Below are positions 44,863 to 55,459 of a stretch of 64,000 nt of DNA, piece by piece (position 1 is the first letter of the stretch; each line of letters begins with the position of its first letter). The notes under the pieces are model-generated. The model was not told the origin of the DNA and did not search any database. It saw only the letters and a list, made by a program, of their open reading frames with translations. The stretch comes from Allantophomopsis cytisporea (taxonomy: Eukaryota > Ascomycota > Leotiomycetes > Phacidiales > Phacidiaceae). The position numbers and the translations under genes are program-made. Where the stretch lies: positions 434,001-498,000 of the forward strand of contig CP103021.1 of assembly GCA_024752435.1 (NCBI GenBank), given 5' to 3'.

Positions 44863-46742
44863 AGTGTAAAGAAAGTATAAGTGAATGTAAAGAACGTGGT
44901 GAGTTTCAAAAAGAATGTGCGTTGAGTGATTGCTTCTCGCTCACTGCTTCAAGGACTATAAGGAATTCGATTGATCTAAAGCTACCTTCATAGGACCCCT
45001 AATACTCACCAAGATGACACCCTAAGTATGGGAAAGAGACTACGTACCTCGGTATATCGTGAATAGATTTATGGTTTAGATTTTGATTAGAATCAGCTGC
45101 TTACTAACAGCTAATACTTGACTTGTTCACTGACGGGATCACCTCCATCAATCGAGGGGCTGAATCACGGTACTTGAGATTGGGGAAATTCTCCGCTTAA
45201 AAAAGGTATCAATCACTTTGTGTCCTGTTGTTCAGTCCCGACAACCAAGTTCAGAGGTCCCAATGCCATCTGTCGAGGGGTCGCAGATGCCCATTCCAAT
45301 CGAAGAACGATTATCGAGACAATCTCTCCCTGTACAAAATTGGATCCTCATTCACTTGCGGCCGAATTGTGCATCCAGGACAATCTACACAAAAAACATG
45401 GCGAAGCAAGAGGGATTGTTGGGCAATTATTGACGAAAACAACGAGAAAGTAGGTAAATTTAGAGTTTGTGATTTAGCTTTTGGGTGTTAAATTGTCAAG
45501 GTTCAGCAGCTCCTGACGCCGCGGGGGAAATTATTCGGAACATTGTTTAGCGTTTTGGCACCGGTGCGACTCGACACCAACCGCCGACTACGGGACGGTC
45601 CCCGGCTGCTAAACAACGCCGTCGAAACCTGTCAAACGTTAAGGTCCGCTATAGGCCAACATTCGTTGTCCAGAATTGATCTCTGAACAATCTTTCGGCT
45701 TTGGATCTGGCGATCACTACTAGAAGATGAGGAGTCTCGTATGCATGGTCACGGCGCCAAGAGAAGCCCCCATAAGTGCCGGGGTCGAAGACGTCTACCT
45801 TTGTCAATCTTTACCACTTTCTAAGCTTAATCATTACTTTTCATTCATGGAATACCAGAGCTTTTCTAGTTTCGTATAAGCTAAAATTGTGATACATACA
45901 GGTCTCACTTCTCCATTGTATCCGGGGATGACATTCGAATATCCAAGTTCCACTTGGATATTCTTGCGCATCTCGTATGTGATGGGTCATTTTAGCTACA
46001 AGTACAAACTGCATGAAATTTGAGTATACAAAAGGCATGCCTCATAGTTCTAGAAGACTCGTATGTTCGATATTGATGAGTATCTAAATCCATGAGCTGC
46101 AGACTTTGGGACTGGAAAGGCTTGGTTTGAGGATACTTTGGAGATATACCAACTCTATTTGGATGTGCTAAAAAGAACCATGTTTTCTTATGGGTCGAAA
46201 TTTACTCTGAGAGGATTTCACTCTACACTTTTGTGAGGTTTGTCAAATAGGCCTTGGGATCCCGGGCCGATGGCTCGAATTTTGAATGCACAAGAAAGCT
46301 AGGGGAATTATGCTGATCTTCTTCTACCCCTATCAAGTCTTCATCTTGATACTTGGCAGTGCAACCTAATTATTGTAGTTGCACATAGAGGATCCCGTCT
46401 TTCAAGAGATGGCCATCTTGGTATCTCATGAAGGAAAGATTAATATGACCGAGGTGGCGGGATTGACTTGCTGCTTTCCAGAATGATTTCTAGATTCAAT
46501 ATCAAGAACGTTGAACAGGAGGAACCCATGCAGACCACAATCAAAATTCAGGTCACAGTTAAGCTCCCCCGGAGAATATGACCAAATAGTCAACAAAGTA
46601 ACGTGGTTAATGTCAATAATCCATTGACTATCTTCGAAGTTGTTCCTTCATACATTCATTCAGTCATTATTCCAGTCATTCATTTAATCATTCATTCGTT
46701 CATTCATTCATTTATTCATTCATCTTTCCTATAAGCTGTAAT
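44863..46742. other. Divergent intergenic region between peroxidase and CFEM receptor
   Basis: 1.9 kb. No gene supported; three overlapping ORFs in three frames at 45218-45491 look spurious. A GC-rich block at 45514-45640 contains an inverted repeat and a palindrome (separate entry). A degenerate CATT repeat lies at about 46655-46722, just upstream of the receptor start. Confidence 0.55.
45543..45616. repeat. Inverted repeat around a palindrome in a GC-rich island
   Basis: TTGTTTAGC at 45543-45551 is mirrored by GCTAAACAA at 45608-45616. Between them is the perfect 10-bp palindrome GCACCGGTGC (45558-45567) and several CGG/CCG triplets. It lies in the divergent promoter region, so it could be a regulator-binding or mobile-element relic. 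Confidence 0.6.
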
Positions 46743-48336
46743 ATGAAATTCTCTTGGGGTCTTGCAGCAATTTTTGCTTTTTCAACTGTCGTTGTAGCGG
46801 ACACAACAGCTGTCAGCCTTACAGAGCTGCCAACATGTGCTGTGAGTTCACCCAAATATCGTACATCGGCTCTTCAAAGACTGACTTAGTAAGTTACTCT
46901 GTATGGAGGAGCTAATCGCTCAATCGACATGCTCGGCCACGGATCCTACATGCGTCTGCCTGAACACAGAATTATCAGCGCAAATTACATTATGTGTTAG
47001 CCAGACCTGCACAGTCAAGGAAGGTCTGAGTAAGTGCTTCAGAAGAAAACATTTATTTTATATCATACTTACCATTGCAGCGACTCAGAAATACTCGTAC
47101 ACCACTTGTGGTGTCAAATCAGAGGATAGAACGAAATTGGTTTCGGGCACAGGTATTGGTGGACTTATCTTTGCTCTGATAGCTTATGGATTACGGATGT
47201 ATGCAAAGAGCAGAACTGGGTTTGGGTGGGATGACTACGTTATTTCTCTTGCAATGGTTCGGCCTTCCCATCAATATTTTCTGTATGCCATGCTTACACT
47301 CTTTTATAGTGCATGGTAATACCATTATCATGTCTGTCAGTTGTCCGTAAGTGACCGCTTTCCTACTGCTTCAGTCACTGCTAACCCAACCCAAGTTGCC
47401 GACCATGGTCTTGGTAAAGACCTCTGGAATGTGAGCTTTAGTGATATAACCGCCGTTCTCCAAGTACCTCCCCCCTCCAGCGCACAAGAATGTCATCTAA
47501 CACTTCTCAAGATCTACTTCTGGGACGAGTTAATGTACCTTACCGCACTCCCCCTTACCAAAATCTCTATTCTCTGCTTTTACCTCAGAATCTTCCCCGC
47601 AAAGAAGCTCAGGATATGCGTGTACGTTCTTATTGCCGCCAATATCGGCTACATGATTGCATTTCTTGGTGTGTCTATATGGCAATGCATTCCAATCAAT
47701 CTAGCCTGGCATCGTTGGGATGGAGAGCATGAGGGTCACTGCAACAACATCAACTTGCAGGGATGGCTTTCCGCCGCGTTTAACATCATTTTAGACGTGT
47801 GTACGCTTAGCTTGCCACTCCCAGAGCTGTGGGGTTTGAAGATGTCGGGTAAGAAAAAGTTGCAGATTTTGAGCATGTTCTGTGTTGGTTTCTTGTGAGT
47901 TATATGCCATCCTCCAATCCGAATCCGAATCTCTTGCTGACGAGAGAAGTGTTACTATCGTCAGTATCCTTCGGTTGCAGTCACTTATTCAGTTCGCAAA
48001 CACCACGAATGTCACACGTATGTTAGTTCTTCTATACCATCAAAGTTTTGATAACTGACTTGATATGTAGAGGATTATGTTCGCATTGGATATTGGAGTA
48101 CTATCGAAATTCATGTCGGCGTCATCTGTGCCTGCATGCCTGCACTCCGCGGGCTCTTGACTTACCACTTCCCAAATGCATTCACCACGAAGGGAAGCAA
48201 TTTGAGTTATAGTGCTGGCTCAAAACTGCAAAGTTCTAGCAGGATGCCATTTAAATCATCAAGAGCGGAGGGAGATGAGTCTTTCGTTCAGCTAGTTGAT
48301 ATGGAATCTGGAAAAGACATGAAGGCTCATGGCTGA
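46743..48336 (+). CDS. CFEM-domain seven-transmembrane receptor (Pth11-like)
   Basis: Eight exons: 46743-46841, 46894-47029, 47081-47256, 47310-47346, 47396-47463, 47512-47894, 47950-48017 and 48071-48336, giving 410 aa. Introns are 48-55 bp. Signal peptide 1-19. The CFEM domain has exactly eight cysteines, at 32, 36, 46, 53, 55, 67, 72 and 88, with the spacing of the family pattern. Then a seven-helix region of the fungal rhodopsin-like type: GIGGLIFALIAYGLRMYAK, GFGWDDYVI, ADHGLGKDLWNV, LTKISILCFYLRIF, and an EIHVGVICACMPALRGLL last-helix region. A short Ser-rich cytosolic tail ends the protein. Such receptors sense surface or host cues in plant-associated fungi. The donor after residue 137 is a non-consensus GTTCGG. 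Confidence 0.93.
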
Positions 48337-49769
48337 TTTTTTACTCTATTTATTGTTTTTGTCAACTGATACCTCGGTGGACTCTGGATTTGGGTATAGG
48401 CCTGTTCAATTCTTGAGAGTCTCAAAGTATACAGGCTATTTGGTGGCAGACTTGCCTATCGATGATTTTACAGTATACTATATAACTATTTGGTTTACAT
48501 TAAGCGTGTTTCCCTAGCTCTTAGTGTACAAGGTCTGCCAGCATCTACAAAGTCGTTCATGCTTTGTATGAGCCGACTCGTGATATCAGAATACCGGACT
48601 TGAAAGATTCTGAAGTCTAAAAAAAGGTACCATCAGTCATATGCCGGAATACTGGCCAATTTACCGCAACTTACAACCGACTCAGACTGTCGCAAATTAT
48701 TTGTAGATTTTATCCTAGATATGATCGATTTGCCATTGGGCTATTGGCTGCTCCTCTCCTTCTCCAAGGTATAAGTTACTGTTACGTAGGCGGAGGGTGT
48801 ATCTTATCAAACTCTTTTTTGTGAAGTTCTACCCCTATTGGTCCATTCCAACAGACCATGCATTCAATGATAAATACGCCGATCCTACTCTTACTTTGGC
48901 ATCGTGAAAGTTACAGTTTTGGGAGTAGGGTAGCGGTTGGTAACGGATGATTAGCTACCTACATATGCACAATATAAATGTGGATTAGTGCAGAACCCCT
49001 GTTCTCTTGGGAGAGTTGCCGGGCTGTCAAGCCGGGGTCCCTGAGTACCTGCGTATTACCCGACCGCCTAGTTTCAAGGCAAAATAAATACGCATGCATA
49101 CACATTCCACAACAATACTCACCCTAGCATGACATCGACCACGGTTCACCTCCTCCATCCCAACTTCAAGTGCGCACGCTTCGTCCCCGAATGGTATAGA
49201 TCTGTAGAGTTTCATTCGGAATCATGAAAATGTCGCCTCCAGTTACCACGTGTGCCTCTTGTGCAACGGTTGCTGTCTGCCAAATTATTGAAGCGTGATC
49301 CACACACAAAGCAGACAGGGCCTCGGGGGCTTTTGAGATCATCAGCCTTCTCCCTGAATAGCTCGAATACTACCCAGTAATTTATTGACTCGCACCTTGT
49401 GCGTGCGATTAAAGTTCTTGGTAATGTCTTGGGTGATGTGTATGGCGTGCAGGGCCACCAGGCTGCTCGATCATCCTGTATTTCCTTTGGAAAACCCGGG
49501 GTAGTAACTGTCACGCTGGAAGATTAGGAGTCGTGGGTCTCTCCTCATCGAGACCTCCTAATGACCCTCTTATCCTAGCACTAGCGTTCAATATTGTAAC
49601 CTACGATCTCGGGCTTGAAGCTGAAATTATCATGTACAATATGGCCGATCGCTTGTGATCAGCAGGAAGGTTAAATAAACGCCAAATAATCTTTCTATTC
49701 AACTTTCTCTGCTTTCCTGTATAGCCACTCATTTTATCTTTTTCTTGTCTTTCATTCTTCTGGTTCATC
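48337..49769. other. Intergenic region
   Basis: 1.4 kb. A 100-codon minus ORF at 49212-49514 has mixed composition with a CFVC motif but no recognisable family, and is not called. The promoter of the GMC gene is at the right, with pyrimidine-rich sequence just before the start. Confidence 0.5.
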
Positions 49770-51892
49770 ATGATGGTTCTTTGTCAAGCCGTCGGCTTGA
49801 CTGCTATTCTTTCTTTAATCACTCCAACTATGTAAGTGAGCTGGATTTATGTTCATGTTAGGATAATAGCTCATGTCATCAGTTCTACACCTACTTCACA
49901 CACCCATCATCAGAATCTGCACCGTAGTACCAACACTACTTGGCTTGAAGATTATGAATATGTCGTTGTTGGCTCGGGAGCTGGAGGTGGCCCTCTCGCA
50001 GCAAGACTTGCTATCGCAGGTTACAAGACTCTCTTGATCGAGGCAGGAGATGATCAAGGTGAAGATCTCCATCAGCAAGTGCCTGCATTGTCATTGCAGT
50101 CATCCGAGTATGAGCCGATGACATGGGATTACTTTGTTCAGCACTACGACAACCAAACCAGACAGGAGGAAGATACCAAGATGACTTGGGAGACTCCCTC
50201 AGGTGAACTCTACGTTGGCAATGAACCACCTTCGGGCTCAACTCCTTTGGGAATTTTGTACCCACGTGCTGGAACTCTGGGTGGCTGCACAGCTCACAAC
50301 GCTATGATCACTATATATCCACATGAAAGCGATTGGAACAATGTGCGTAGTATGACTATCGACTTGAAGATCCAGCTACTGATATCTTATAGATTGTTAA
50401 TATTACCGGAGACAGCAGTTGGGCTCCTGATTTGATGAGAAAATACTTCGAGCGCCTAGAGAACAACGAATATCTCCCCAGCAGCATCGTGGGCCATGGC
50501 TATGGTGGATGGTTGACAACAACTCTAACAAACCTCGAACTAGTTGTAGAGGACTTGAAGCTTCTGTCTTTGGTCGTTTCCGCTGCAACAGCGTTGGGAA
50601 AGAACATCATTACGTCTCTGCTCACGACTGTCTTGGGTGTGGCACAAATCCTTACGGAAGACATTAACTCTGGCTTGCCAGGTCGCGATGCAATTACTGG
50701 ATTATTTCAAGTCCCACTTGCTGTTAAGGACTCTCACCGAACCGGTCCTCGAGCTTTCATCCTCGATACCGCAAATGCCACCAACTCTGATGGCTCCCGC
50801 AAGTACCATCTTGATATCAAGTATCACACACTCGTCACCAAAGTCCGCTTCTCTGACGAAGATACTCCAACTGCTGTCGGTGTCGACTTCCTTACTGGTC
50901 AAAGCTTGTACCGTGCGGACCCTCGCTCAGGAAGCGCCTCCGCCACTGGTTCAGGCAGTGTCAATGTCACGCGCGAAATTATCTTATCCGCCGGCGCATT
51001 CAACACACCACAGCTCCTGAAGCTTAGTGGTGTCGGACCTAAAGAAGAGCTTTCGAAATTTAACATCCCTGTGGTTGTCGATCTCCCCGGCGTAGGCACC
51101 AATCTCCAAGACCGCTATGAGACAGGTCTTGTCGGCAAGTCTCCAACGGACTTCGTTATCACAAAGGATTGCACATTCATGGAGACGATGCCGGATCCAT
51201 GCCTCGAGCAGTGGCAGGATCAACCACTTAATCCAGGCGTCTACGCGACTAACGGTATTGCCATTGCCATCCCACAAAAGTCCACCGCAGCCGCCGACAC
51301 CGACGACCCAGATATCTTGATTTCAGGCGCGCCTGCTTACTTCAAGGGCTACTACACCAACTACTCATCTATTGGACTCGAGGATGCAAAGCACTGGACT
51401 TGGATTGTACTCAAGGCGCACTCACGCAACAATGCCGGTTCTGTGACGCTCAGGTCCACTGACCCTCGTGATATGCCGCTCATTAACTTCCGCTCATTTG
51501 ACGAGGGAAACACCGTTGATGGTGCTGATGAGAAGGATCTTCAGGCTGTCTATGAAGCCATGGAGCTCAGCCGAACTATGTTCAAGGACTTGATTCCACT
51601 CAGTGGTGGCTTTGAGGAAGTGTGGCCTGGTCCTGATGTCAGCACTGAGGCCGAGATGAAGGACTTCATCAAGAGGGAGGCCTGGGGTCATCACGCTAGT
51701 TGCACTTGCCCTATTGGAGCCGATGATGATCCAAATGCTGTACTTGACTCGAGATTCAGAGTTAGAGGCACGAAGGGTCTGAGAGTTGTCGATGCGAGTG
51801 TTTTCCCAAAAATTCCGGGTTACTACATTGCTCTCCCTATCTATATGATTTCTGAGAAGGCGTCGGATGTTATTATTGAGGATGCGGCTTGA
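49770..51892 (+). CDS. Secreted GMC oxidoreductase
   Basis: Three exons: 49770-49831, 49883-50342 and 50393-51892, giving 673 aa; introns are 51 and 50 bp. Signal peptide about 1-20. The FAD-binding Rossmann motif GSGAGGGPLAARL is at 51-63 and LLIEAGDD follows. Also seen are the GMC signature PRAGTLGGCTAHNAMI and the second signature ILSAGAFNTPQLLKLSGVG. The active-site His region is WGHHASC (607-608), and the C-terminal PGYYIALPIYMISEKASD is typical. Many NxS/T sites. It is an FAD enzyme that oxidises an alcohol, sugar or aryl alcohol and reduces O2 to H2O2 or reduces quinones; the substrate is not predictable here. The start could also be the adjacent ATG at 49773. Confidence 0.94.
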
Positions 51893-53276
51893 TTACTTTC
51901 GTGAAACCTGTTGCTGATGCGGTTATTTTGATAATGCTAGTTATAATGTTATAATTGATTTGGTGATACATCCCGAAGAATTCCAGAATTCCATTTCAAG
52001 AACGTAATCACTTATGCCGTATAAAAACAACGAGAACTAAGATTGAGTGCCTTCAAACACCAGGACTATCGCTTCACGTGACTGTGTTTCAACAGACTAC
52101 CTGACTCAATCGAACAGATAGACATAGAAAGTCAACAGATCTAAAGACTTGCCTTGTCTACATCCACAAGTACTGGCATATCATGTGCTAGACGTTGATT
52201 CCATTAATTCAAACAAAATAGATTTTTTCAAGCCAATCAAAGCCACTTTAGATACCAAGTATTCATATGTGCTATAAGAGTATCAATCCCGAGTCCACTA
52301 ATCAGCCCCAAGCATTATGTTTGTAAATATATCAAACCAAAATTACTTTAGCTTGACGAGTACATAGATCGGGGTTTGACGGCTTTAGGTATATTCACTG
52401 CTTTGAGTCTCTGCGAATGCTTCATCTACTAACAAAGTGGAACAGGTCTCATGTGCTGAGCATAGTAAGTATAGATACTCATCAACAAGGTCGTTCCATT
52501 TTCTTACTGACTCAAGACAACAAAGATAGATCAGTAAATCAGAACTTAGTGTACAAAACTGCGCTATTCTCACAAAATTCATGCTACTCTCAAAAGCCCT
52601 CTTGCAGCAGGCAGGCAGCCAGCATTTTCTGGCAGGTGAGGCTCAGGACTGGCCTGACAGTATAGAAACACCCTCTGGCCACGTAAATGGATTTCTAATG
52701 GGGAACAAGAATCCGAATCACATCATCACATTTGATGGGAGGGATATCATTGGTTTCTTTGTATCGTCCTTTAGTCATTAGTATCGAAGGTTATCATAGA
52801 TCTAGTAGTCGTTGTTGTTGTTGATCTCGTCGCCAGCTAGGTTTTGCTCCCTATCATCGTCACCGTCGCTGCCATTAGTCATGTGGTATTTGTGATTCGG
52901 TCATTAGTGTTTGTAAAGATATAACATAGCGCATATTTGAATATCTCGATATTCTGTCTGTTGTGGAAGAACGGATGAACTACTTTGGTATGAGACTCAT
53001 AAAACTTCAATCATAGTATTTCAAGATCTTTTACCAGACGAATATCTGCAGATAAGCTTGGATTTGATGACTCACTGTATGGGTGGCGAGTAAGGCATCC
53101 CAGGTCAAGTGACCATTTCATACTGTACCACGAGATGATACATATACCGCACGATATCATTTTTCATTCTTCCTCCTTCGATCGGCAAGTGAAAGCAAAG
53201 CTACACAGCAAACTATTTGCAGCCCAGCCTCCAATATATAAGTTCCCACTGCTTCGAAAATCCAAGTTTTTACAAG
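51893..53276. other. Intergenic region
   Basis: 1.4 kb, AT-rich; a short GTT repeat near 52811. No supported gene. Ends at the promoter of the dispersed Cys-rich gene. Confidence 0.55.
53235..53242 (+). promoter_or_regulatory. TATA box of Cys-rich gene D
   Basis: TATATAAG, 35-42 bases before the ATG at 53277, implying a very short leader. Confidence 0.45.
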
Positions 53277-53498
53277 ATGTGCTACTACGACGACATCCAC
53301 TTCTCATGCGGCCACGCCGTTGTTGGGTGGAAAGACAAAAATTCACCTTTGTATTACGAGGGTCCGCGACCCAGATACATAAAAGATCCTTGCAAATGGT
53401 GTACGGATGCCGCTAAGATAGCCAAGGATAATCAAGAGACTCTGCAGCGTTTGGTCTTAGAGAACCAGAAGGGTGTTAATGACAGAAGTGGCATATGA
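53277..53498 (+). CDS. Small Cys/His protein D (dispersed MC-x8-CGH member)
   Basis: Intronless 73-aa ORF starting MCYYDDIHFSCGH: C2, C11, G12 and H13 are at the same positions as in the 14-16 kb genes, and a CKWC knuckle is at 39-42. The middle cysteines (23, 34) are missing, so this is a shorter, diverged branch with four Cys and one His in the core. The C-terminus is polar and helical (AAKIAKDNQETLQRL). No signal peptide. Just after the TGA stop, GGATATCGAGGGGCCGAGAA (53501-53520) resembles the sequence 17 nt downstream of gene B. Function unknown; a metal-binding role is inferred from the Cys/His layout. Confidence 0.65.
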   Translation: MCYYDDIHFSCGHAVVGWKDKNSPLYYEGPRPRYIKDPCKWCTDAAKIAKDNQETLQRLVLENQKGVNDRSGI

Positions 53499-55459
53499 TG
53501 GGATATCGAGGGGCCGAGAAGTGATGGAGGATGATATAGGGGAGTAGTGTAAGATCATGGGTCTTAGGAATGCATGATATGCTTGGATTCAGCTGCCAGA
53601 AAGACGGAATGTGCTACAAAGAAGAGTTCGTGGTAGAATGGGCCTGTTTCTGGAAGCGGTACCAGGAGATTAAACATGTAATGAGTGTGTGGTTTTCCGT
53701 GAGATTTTGGAACTCTTATGTAATAGAGTGGTGGAAAAGGACCCATCATCATATCAACATCTCACACAACAAGAAGCAAGAGTGAATACATCGCCATGGA
53801 AGGCAGTTGTTCCATATTTATCGAGGCATGTTATGTTATGGAAACGTTAGTCTCGTCGTATACATTTTTAGTATAGTTACTTTCGTACACACTTCTTTAT
53901 GTATCAACCCGCTTACATTCCCGCTTCCCGGTCTATCAGGAACGAGGACAAGCAAGCAAGTTTTCACCTTGAGACAAGACAGCAAAGCGAAAGTACAAGT
54001 AGAACACGATGTATCAAATCCTACGGAATATAACTATTCACGAAGCCCAGAAATAATATCCACCGATGTGAAATGAGCCTCAACCATCTCCACCCGGAAT
54101 CATAGCTATGTGTTTTGTTCGGAGGCTCGCGCCGATGCTTCAAGATGTGTGATTCGTTCTGTCACTTACGGACTCCAAGACCGCGAGACACACATTGATC
54201 AGGTTGCGCGGCACTCCCCGCTAAGCTTTGGTGGCTGCTGAATGCCGGGGAAGAGCGAGCGAGTATGGAGGCTCGGGCGGTCTGTTCTGCCACTAAAAGA
54301 CCACCTGTCGGGGTGGGCTTTTGAGCGAGACGATGGCTCGACTGTTCCTTTGATAGCAAGACAAGTTGATTGATTGCACGAAACATATTCGACGGGCACT
54401 GATATCTCGGATCATATCTCGGATCTCCAAATGTCGATGAAGTGATCGTGAAGGCCCATACTCAATCTTCGGCTCACCGATTGCAGAGTTGCTTACTATG
54501 CGGAACATATACCACGCCGAACACTCCCCTCGTGCGGCTGATAGATCCCATCACCTCAATGCTGTGGCACACAACTGGCAACCAGTACTACTGCAGTAGG
54601 TCAGCACATTTCACAGCGAAGCACAATGCGTATGTACTCATCGAATACTGTACATGCCTTTCCCTGCCACCTCATCGTCATGTTGCTCCCCGACATTGTT
54701 TCATCACTCACCAGTCCAAACATTCAGCTTCACGACGTTTCTGTGAGGCAGAAGAAGTGCGCCAATGATACTAAGGGCATATGCAGCGAAGGCTTGTTTT
54801 GCGGGAGGGCGTGCACCGCTACAATGGTGAAGCAAGGGAGGCGTGAACGTCTCAATTTGACTGTGCGTCCACCGCATCCAGCATACATTTTATTTGCACG
54901 ACCTCTTTGGCAGTTCTTAGCACGGCGTGCGAGGTTGGTTATGGTACTTGTATTTGCAGAGCCCAACGAAGATGGGGGGTGGTCGTCGTAAGTTCCATCA
55001 CATCATTTATCAAATCAATACATACTCCGTCTCAGTCCTCCAATACAGTTCCTATTCTCATTACACATCACCTCTCTTTCCCAACAGCTTTGTCTTTTTC
55101 AGTGTCTCTGCTTTACAGGGTATTTTTCCACAAGGAACAAGGAAGACTCGCTCCGGTGGATTTCCTCTCGGCTCTCCCATCGAAATCGAAATAGTCTTCT
55201 CGCCATTCGAGCACGCGATCTGAAGGGGCCCATTATCACGATATCGCGGTTGCTCAAGACGCAATCTGAGGCGGAGGATCGTGCGCCACAAGCTCCGAGT
55301 CGAATCGGGAGGTCCTACGCCATAGCCTGGACTGCGGAGTACTCGACGTGCGATAATCCCTACAAAAGGGAAGACAGAAAGTCTAATGTTATATAAAATA
55401 TAATAGGAAATCATCGACGTCCAAATTCCCCTCGAATTTGGTCAAAGCATTCGGTCAAC
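53499..55459. other. Intergenic region
   Basis: 2.0 kb. Contains the 3' flank of the Cys-rich gene and the promoter and leader of the permease gene. ORFs at 53570-53785 and 54442-54768 have no motif and are not called. Confidence 0.5.

Noticed and set aside
45218..45491. Three overlapping + ORFs in all three frames
   Set aside because: Open in every frame at once, which indicates chance lack of stops rather than coding.
49212..49514. 100-codon minus ORF with CFVCGSRF
   Set aside because: Isolated, no family recognised, and no conserved start or splice context; could be a relic but unsupported.
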